In this document: positions 57,178 through 64,000 of the stretch, one piece after another
How positions within the stretch are numbered: the stretch's first letter is position 1
Layout of the letters: each line of letters begins with the position of its first letter
Source: Carya illinoinensis
Lineage: Eukaryota; Streptophyta; Magnoliopsida; Fagales; Juglandaceae
Length of the DNA: 64,000 bases
NCBI RefSeq assembly: GCF_018687715.1
Contig: NC_056758.1
Span: 10,109,501-10,173,500 of the forward strand
Reading direction: 5' to 3'
Translations under genes and position numbers: made by a program
Notes under the pieces: model-generated
The model's input: only the letters and a program-made list of their open reading frames with translations
What the model was told of the DNA's origin: nothing
Databases searched by the model: none

Positions 57178-57218
57178 AAGAGTTTTGCTATGAGCTGTGA
57201 GCCCATAGCAAAACTCTT
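57178..57218. repeat. Perfect 15-bp hairpin
   Basis: AAGAGTTTTGCTATG (57178-57192) and CATAGCAAAACTCTT (57204-57218) are exact inverted repeats with an 11-base loop, just after the LINE remnant. Confidence 0.9.
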
Positions 57219-57219
57219 A

Positions 57220-57959
57220 AAATTGTCTCATGACAGCAAGTTCCATTACAGCCATTGACGGACAATGGTGTTGCCACACCAACTCCCGTCACCTCACGAT
57301 ACCACACCATTCATACAACCATCAACTTCCGTCAATTTGAAACAGCCATTACCATCGTCTTCTCCATTTTCATTTTCTTTAGCTTTGATTTCAAAGTGGA
57401 TTTATTTTTATTGCTCTTTCTCAAGATTTCCAGAACCACATATGTGTTCCTTCTTTGTGACGTTGTCTCTTCCCCCATTTTTTCCATATATAAAAGTGTA
57501 GCTTTCTAGAACTTTGAAGAAGAATACTATCTCCAATTTTTCACAAGAAGTTATGGTATTTTGATTGCTCTGTTACTCTTTAGTTGTTGAAAAGAATTAA
57601 TCAATCGATCATTTCTATTTTTGTTTGATCTAATCTTTTTATATCCATTGGGAGGGTCTGTATGATTCTGTGTTGGGGGAGGGGGTTTCACCTGGTTCTA
57701 AGTTTAGAGAGAGAGGAAGGATCACCAGAGAGGGTGGAATTTTATTCTGGTGAGTTATATAACCTTTGATGTAGTTATAGTGGAGCTAAAATGGGAGGCC
57801 TACATGTCACTTACTTTTCAAAGGGCTGTTATTTGAGGAAAAAAGATCGACCGGCCAAAAGTTTATCCCTATAAAAAAATTCAAAATAATAAAAAAGATT
57901 TTAATCTTAAAAGACCTCTTAGAAATAATTATGATGGCATATTTGTGATTTTCATTAAA
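57220..57959. other. Intergenic, leader-like pyrimidine-rich segment
   Basis: 57340-57500 is CT/T-rich with overlapping open frames (57255-57509, 57265-57501) and no domain. Could be transposon or a dead gene's leader; nothing assignable. Confidence 0.3.
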
Positions 57960-58370
57960 ATTTAAGACCCCATTTATTTCATAGTTTTAGAAATCCAAAG
58001 ACACAAGTTTGAATTTGTAAAGTCTTTGAATGAGATGAAATAATAAATTTGTTAATAGTAGTGAAATGATTTATAAATAATAGTAAAATGGTTTGAGTAA
58101 TAATATTTTATAATGTTTTAGAAAACGAGAAAAAAAATTTAATAAAAATATTATAAAGTTAAATTATTATTAGAATATAATTTTTTTAATATTATATTTG
58201 TTTTGAAATTTGAAAAAGTTGAATTATTTTTTGTATTTTGCTTGAAAATTTGAAAAAGTTGTAATAATTTATTTGAAAATATTTATATTTAAGTCATGTT
58301 TGAGAAGGAAAAAAAATAGGATGAGATGATATGGAATAAGATGAAAAGCATTACCAAACATTTGGAGCAT
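57960..58370 (+). mobile_element. MITE-like repeat, GAGATG family, copy 6
   Basis: Nearly complete: AATAGTAGTGAAATGATTTAT, AATGGTTTGAG, TTTGAAAAAGTTGAATTATT, TTGAAAAAGTTGTAATAATT and GGATGAGATGATATGG in family order. Confidence 0.75.
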
Positions 58371-58549
58371 GTTTGGGAACGTAACTATTCTCAAATATTT
58401 TCAAATTATTTCATTATTATTCATTACTACTTCACCACTATTAAAAGATATTCTTAGAACTCATTTAGATATTAAGAATATTTCAGAATATTTATAAATA
58501 ATTTGAAAATATCTTAAAACAATTGTTTTTTCAAACAAGCCCTTAAGGA
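58371..58549. mobile_element. Small MITE-like repeat between two GAGATG copies
   Basis: GCATGTTTGGGAACGTAA at the left and AAAACAATTGTTTTTTCAAACAAGCCC at the right form loose inverted ends (TGTTTGGGAA / TTCAAACAAGC), with AAATATTTTCAAATTATTT and AAATAATTTGAAAATAT inside as a second inverted pair. Confidence 0.5.
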
Positions 58550-58865
58550 ATATTTGGAGATTAAGATTAGATGAGAAATTTGTAAGTAGTAGTGAAATAA
58601 TTTATGCATAATAATAAAAATGTTTGAGCTATGATATTTTATGGAATTTTGAGAAATGAAAAAGAAAAAATTGAATAAAAATATTAACAAATTATAATAT
58701 TATTTTTGTTTTAGAATTTGAAAATTTTAAATTATTTTTTTAGAAGTTTAAAAAAATTGTAATAATTAGATAAAAAATTAAAAATGTTTCTGTTTGAATA
58801 ATATTTAAAAAGAAAACGAGATGAGATATGATGAGATTAAATAAAACCACCCAATCTTCCTAACA
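58550..58865 (+). mobile_element. MITE-like repeat, GAGATG family, copy 7
   Basis: AAGTAGTAGTGAAATAATTTA, TTTTGAGAAATG, AATTGTAATAATTAGATAA and ACGAGATGAGATATGATGAG are in family order, ending ACAAGCC. Confidence 0.7.
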
Positions 58866-60117
58866 AGCCTTAGTTTTCATTATCATAATATAATTAAAAT
58901 ACATTTATTTATTTAAGGTAAAAGTTGGAAGTAATTCACAATGTGCTATCAATGTAAATAGACCACCCCCACAAAATTAAAATCATACAAATTATATCCA
59001 TTTTCTAACAAATTATGTATGTTTTTAACAATTTAAATCAAATTAAATAATATTTAGTATAACTCTTAAATAGACAAATTTTATATAATTTTTTTATAAA
59101 AAAAATAATTTTTATTAATAAAGAATAGTTTTTTTTACGTATTTTTTTTAAAACGATGTCCACTTTTTACAAAAATTTACATAAAATTTATCTGTTTAGA
59201 ATTTATACATATCATTTCTCTTAAGAATTCCCTCGTAACTGGATATATTTGCCAAACTAAGGGGTTTAAGGTTCAATTCGAACAGGGGAATGAAAAACAG
59301 AAAATATATATATATTAATTTAAAAAGCTGTATTGGGAGGAAACTTCGTTGAAATGGTTCATTTCTTTGGACTGGTTTGATAGTTTATTGTTGGGTCCCA
59401 CAAGTCGTGGGATCGGTTTGGTGCGCTCCGGACGTACGGATTGAGTCGGATCGGATTCAAACCCGAGTAGGCTGGTCGGGTTGCAGGCCTGGGCCACAAG
59501 GCCCACAACCCCATCAACACGTACATTGATGCATGAAACTGCTTAAGAAAACCAATCACGAATAATGACAATTGAAATATTTATCTATATTTATGCAATA
59601 AAATGCCCGAGTTGTGCAAATTGGCATAACCGGATCAAGATTTTTTTTTTTTTTGAATTTAAGATTAACAGAAAAATAGGTGCACAAAGTAAATTTTCAG
59701 TTGTTCTTGTGAGTTTTTTTTATAAATATTTAATACTAATTTAATATTATAAAGTTTATTTTATACGTTTATCTCTCTTCCACTCTATATTGAAAAATTT
59801 AAAGAAGAGATCTAAACCCAACAAAACAAATTTAACCATTACATGAAGTAGTAAGATTATTCACAAACAAAGAATTGAAAAGTAAGATGACTAAAGTTGC
59901 ATCTCTGTATATTCTTTTTTTTCAAATGCTATTCTAAAAACTCTACACCACACATCGTCCACATAGAATAGTTTTATTTGTAAGATTTAAATTTTAAAAT
60001 TTATCTTTTAAATGAAATTATTCTTTCCATGGCATAAATTATTTTCCCTACAAAATTCTCAAAACTTTGGAGAATTGAGCCTCATAAAATAGAATGGTTC
60101 TATTTAAAAGCCTTTAT
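58866..60117. other. Intergenic
   Basis: AT-rich apart from a GC-richer patch at 59395-59520 (GGGTCCCACAAG ... GGGCCACAAGGCCCACAACC), which may be an LTR fragment. Minus-strand open frames there show no domain. Confidence 0.3.
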
Positions 60118-61795
60118 TAGGGTTCAATTTGGTATGATTCGGTTGGTCCATAAGGGGATTTATGGGACCAGACCAAAACTCCTTTGGTCTAGGATCTTTC
60201 CACCCTAGAGAGGACCAAATTCACATATGAATCGAATCAAACTATTGACTATCAGTACTTTTGATCCGACCCAATATCTAATGAGTTCCTTTTTTTAACA
60301 TTCAGCCCATTTGACATTACTAGTTAAGTTTCTGACCCGAGTCATGACTTTTATCCCATTTTCAGTCTAAATTATTATTAACATACAAAAAATTGAAAAA
60401 AAAAATTGAAAAAGATGCAATATGCCAATAACATTCAAACTCTAAATAAAAGAAAAATATAGAAAACAATGAAAAAATAAAATAAAAACGATCCACATCC
60501 ATCCAAAAAAGGTTATCATTCATACTAATAAAATTAGAAAGAAAATAGAGAAAAATAAAATTTAAAATATTCCTAATTATCCAAACTCCAAATAAAAGGA
60601 GAAAAAAGTTAAATAATAAAAAAAAAAGTAAAGGAAATGACACATAAAAATTGTTTCAATTTGCAATCCATACATCTAACCATAACCCACCTAATTATAA
60701 AGTGATACTACAAATTACATATATTACAAATGATTGAATAGTAATAATAATAAAAAGAAATGCCACAACTCAAACTCTAAGTCTTCAAGTCCAAAACTCC
60801 AAGTCTCCACAACTTTACTGGAAAAACATAGTAAACAAATAATAAATATCTTAGTTTAAAAATTATTTTATGCTAACAAAAATAATTAGTATAGTAGTAT
60901 ATTCTGCTCACCTCATTTATCTGTATTGGGTGTTGTTTTATTTCTCTTCCTAGGCGGTAAGTGTTAACCTTGTGTTGAAACAACACCGTTTTGAGTTGCG
61001 TGAAACAGAGTATTCAGTTTTTATCATTCACTGTCAATTGGACCTAAAAGGCAATGTTTAGATCCAATTTCATTCTAAACGGCGTCATTTTCACATGAGA
61101 TGGAAACATATATTTTGTTGATTTTTTTTCTTTTCTTTTTTTTTGCAGAAAAATTAAAAAAAAAAATACTTAAATTGCTAAAATTAAAATTAAGTGAGTC
61201 CTTAATAGAAATTGTAGATTATATAACCAACTCATTAAAAAATAATTATTTCTAATTATATGTATGATGTTAGTTGTTAATTAATTTGTTACTAATGTAG
61301 TGTATGTAAATGTATTATGGTAGTTAATGCATAGTGGGCTATATGAAAATTTTAACATTTTGTATATGATTAATGAGTAATTTTCATTGACCATATATGC
61401 TTCATACATATTTGCAACTTAGATATTTTACAAAAAACTTACCCAATTACTTTTAAGTAGATGTAGATGCTAGATAGTAATTAGTTAATGGTGATATGTT
61501 AGTTAATTAATATAATACATTAGTTAATTGATACCATATTAATAATTGTATATTTAATATTTAATTTATTATACAACTAATATATAAAATAATATAATAT
61601 ATAAAAATAATATTTAATCAGTCCGATTTGGTCGGGTTCGAGTTGGATAAACCCGAACCCAAAATTAGACCGAAAATCAAAAATTTCAAACTAGATAGAC
61701 TGAGAACGATCGGTCAAGAACGACCGGTCTCAACTTCGATTTGGTCCCAGTCAATTTTTCTAGTCAAGACCGAATTCATTGCACCCACCTAAGCC
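60118..61795. mobile_element. Candidate non-autonomous hAT-like element
   Basis: The left TAGGGTTCAATTTGG...ATTCGG and the complement of the right GACCGAATTCATTGCACCCACCTAA give a loose TIR. Both ends are rich in GGTC/GACC and CGGTT words (60130-60200, 61620-61760), the pattern seen in the 25187-25871 element. Flanks GCCTTTAT and GCCTAATC agree only in part. The AT-rich interior has no real ORF; the Phe-rich minus frame 60362-60643 is a poly-A artefact. Confidence 0.45.
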
Positions 61796-61944
61796 TAATC
61801 CAAACCCACCGAAGCTAGGTTGCTCCAAGTCTGATCTGCATTGGCCATTCATTCCAAGGACAATTAGGATGATGTACGAACACATTGACCTCCACCAACT
61901 TTCACGTGCCTTTATTGGTTTTATAGTTGGTATTAATTTATCTT

Positions 61945-62180
61945 TTCTCAATATTTAAATATTATTTAATTATAAATATTATTTAATTTAAATTTTTATT
62001 TAATTATTATAATTTTTTTAAAATTTTAAATAAAACATAATAAATAATTTAATTTTTTTAAATTTTAAAATAAAAATAATATTAAAAATTATATTTTAAT
62101 ACATTTTAACTCAAATTATTTTACTACTATTTATAAATTTTTTATATCATCTTATCTCATTGTATAACTAAACGAGTCCT
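61945..62180 (-). mobile_element. MITE-like repeat, GAGATG family, copy 8
   Basis: Complement of the family: TTATTATAATTTTTTTAAAAT, ATTTTAACTCAAATTATTTT, ACTACTATTTATAAATT, ATCATCTTATCTCATT and AACTAAACGAGTCC. Confidence 0.7.
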
Positions 62181-63069
62181 TAGAACAAAAGCATTAAGTT
62201 GCATCTATGGTTCGAGATTTTGCTTTGACTCAAAACAACTATTACAGTTCATAAAATTCAGGAGTGGGGTTACTTTGCCGTCCCAACAGTAACCCCACCC
62301 TTACAGTTGGGTTTATTACTTAGTGTAATTTTTTTTATAATTTTTTAATCACTTTCTTAATTATTAAATAAAAAAAAATATATCAATATATTTAAAATTA
62401 TTTTCTTAATTATTAAGTAAAAATATATATATATATAAATATTTTTTCCAATATATTTAAAATTATTTTCTTAATTATTTTTTTCCAAGATGCTTTTTCC
62501 AAAATTCAGAGCATTCAGTTTGAACAAGAGGTGGAATCCAATTCAGTCATATATTTCCTCTGCGTGAAGTTCCTCTTCTTCGTTATCTCCAACTCCGTCT
62601 TTGAATTGAGACCGAAGCTTTCACCTCTGTAATGCTCTATTGCCGTTATCTACATATTCTAAATTTCTAAGCTCGACGTCTCAATTTCACCTCCTTCCTT
62701 GGTTTCCACTCAACAGTTGAGGTTTAACATCTCGGTTTCACCTAGAATCCATCTTACCCAAACTTTATTTTCTTCAACAAGTTTTATTTTATTTTTTAAA
62801 TTTTTTTAACAAAGAGAATGGCACCCGTAATTTATTAATAAATCATCATTTATAATAGAGCTTGGAACTCTTACCCAAACAATACAACAGCACACCTCGC
62901 CAAATTAAAACCCATAAAGACAACAAGCACCTAACCTAACATAATCACTCTCATCGTTAATAAACATAGCATAGTAAAATTTAACAAATGCAAACACTCG
63001 TTCAAACCCAATTAATTTTTTTAATTATGGGCCAAAACCCATTCAAACCAGAGGCGAAATGACTATAGG
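62181..63069. other. Intergenic, nothing assignable
   Basis: AT-rich with a CT-rich stretch at 62560-62780 that reads like an untranslated leader, but no ORF follows on the plus strand. Confidence 0.3.
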
Positions 63070-63195
63070 GTATGTTTAGTTGATGATACCAACTCAACTC
63101 ATCTCAATTTATCTCAAATCAACTTAGCATAGAAAAATTAAACTCATCTCAATCTAATAGACCTCACAAAATATTATTATTTACAATTCAACTTA
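63070..63195 (-). mobile_element. Short relative of the GAGATG family, copy 9
   Basis: ACTCAACTCATCTCAATTTATCTCA and AACTCATCTCAATC are the complement of the family's right-hand GAGATGAG tract; the left half is not recognisable. Confidence 0.45.
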
Positions 63196-63722
63196 TCTCA
63201 ACATTCAAAACGTAATATGAAACATCGTCAAAATGGATAAGAGCAAGGTATACAGGGTTGTGATTTTGCACCAAGCAGTAGTGAACAATTATAAGCATAG
63301 CCTCAAAATCCTCAAAACGAGAACATGCAAAAATGTGGACATTACAAGCATTGCCTTGAATTGATCAGAACAGAACACTCAAAATCCATTCTGTTTTGGA
63401 ACAAAGAATACAATGGAACATTAGATGCTTCCCATGTAGATGATCATAGTAGGAAATGTTTCTGCAAAGAAGAAATAACTAGGCATTCTTTCAAATATAT
63501 ATATAGGAAATATACAGGTAATCAGTTTAAAATATGTTATTCCCACAACCATCAACTGAATTTTTGAACCCTAACAGCAACCCTCAAGTTTCATATGACC
63601 TAAAACTGCCCCCAGCAAAGCTACAAAATTGCATATTCCCTAGCCTAACTATGACCATCTATAGAGAACAGAAACAAAACTATACACAGAAACATGAGGC
63701 GATAAGAAGCCGGGAAAATAAA
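63196..63722. other. Probable 3' UTR or flank of the right-edge gene
   Basis: No recognised gene. Plus-strand open frames at 63325 and 63534 have no domain and lie antisense to the putative 3' UTR. Confidence 0.3.
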
Positions 63723-63990
63723 TCAACGGAGTTTGTTCTGAGCAACAGCTTGGCATAACTCATCCTCATAGAATAGAACTCGATTAGAAGCCAAAGATTT
63801 GCATAGTGGCTTCGGTAAAGCAGATGGCACAATGCATCTAGAAGGAAAAGCCGATTCTGGGAATAGAACAGCTGCAACCTGTCGCATCTCAGAGAATTTG
63901 AGCCGAGAAGGTGGTCGTGGGCCATGCCTTGGTGCTTTTGGGGTATGTGGGCTCGGCATCCAAATACCCTTCCCATCTCCCTTGCTGCAA
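63723..63990 (-). CDS. Probable last coding exon of an unrecognised gene, continuing beyond the window
   Basis: On the minus strand an 80 to 90-residue frame runs from the window edge to a TGA at 63723. TTTTGCAG at about 63985 looks like a splice acceptor, so the exon would begin with the codons for GDGKGIWMPSPHTPKAP. The protein is Pro/Arg/Ser-rich and ordinary in composition (GPRPPSRLKF, EMRQVAAVLFPES), and it ends LCQAVAQNKLR. This contrasts with the low-complexity frames around it. No domain recognised and no function proposed. A second frame (63680-63976) overlaps and is less likely. Confidence 0.45.
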
Positions 63991-64000
63991 AAGGTCATTT

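Noticed and set aside
57255..57509. Frames of 78-84 residues after the LINE
   Set aside because: Thr/Phe/Ser-rich from CT-rich sequence, overlapping frames equally open, no domain.
1..64000. CRISPR arrays, operons, bacterial promoters
   Set aside because: Spliced nuclear plant genes and plant transposons; no repeat-spacer pattern seen.

Overview
This window is AT-rich plant nuclear DNA from a dicot. It shows intron-containing genes with GT/AG junctions, plant gene families (DC1, PPR, ROP, plastid DHQS) and many plant transposons. A repeat family carrying GAGATGAGATG-like ends, present about nine times here, reminds me of walnut/hickory-type Fagales genomes. That placement is from memory and is only a suggestion.

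Layout. 1-6160: a decayed hAT transposase pseudogene on the minus strand, split by a Ty1/copia element (2298-5925) that has both LTRs but has lost gag, protease and most of integrase. 7070-23880: a decaying DC1 (Cys/His-rich C1) gene cluster with one intact gene (10439-12208), one stop-ridden pseudogene (16715-18185) and one truncated fragment (21112-21480). A MEF19-like PPR pseudogene (16200-14530, minus) lies between them. An intergenic block is duplicated at 7070-8075 and 23060-23880. 18690-31000: a transposon-rich stretch with gypsy-type fragments, a foldback MITE, a hAT-type MITE with a perfect 8-bp target duplication, a long-TIR element, and a 3.1-kb element (27403-30537) with CCGGAT-rich ends that carries exon/intron fragments of two unrelated host genes.

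31238-54122 is the gene-rich part, with three intact multi-exon genes whose exons join in frame with canonical splice sites: DHQS (shikimate pathway, plastid; 452 aa, plus strand), a type I ROP/RAC GTPase (197 aa, plus strand) and VPS35 (retromer core; 790 aa, minus strand, 21 exons, introns loaded with MITEs and SINE candidates). ROP and VPS35 are convergent. 54400-64000: a decayed LINE, MITEs, a non-autonomous hAT-like element and, at the right edge, what looks like the last exon of an unrecognised minus-strand gene.

The three housekeeping genes work in unrelated processes (aromatic amino acid synthesis, small-GTPase signalling, endosomal sorting), and I see no functional cluster. The most unusual object is the 27403-30537 element, which carries a captured anamorsin/DRE2-like exon and a captured two-exon piece of an HGSNAT-like membrane acyltransferase gene, still with its intron.
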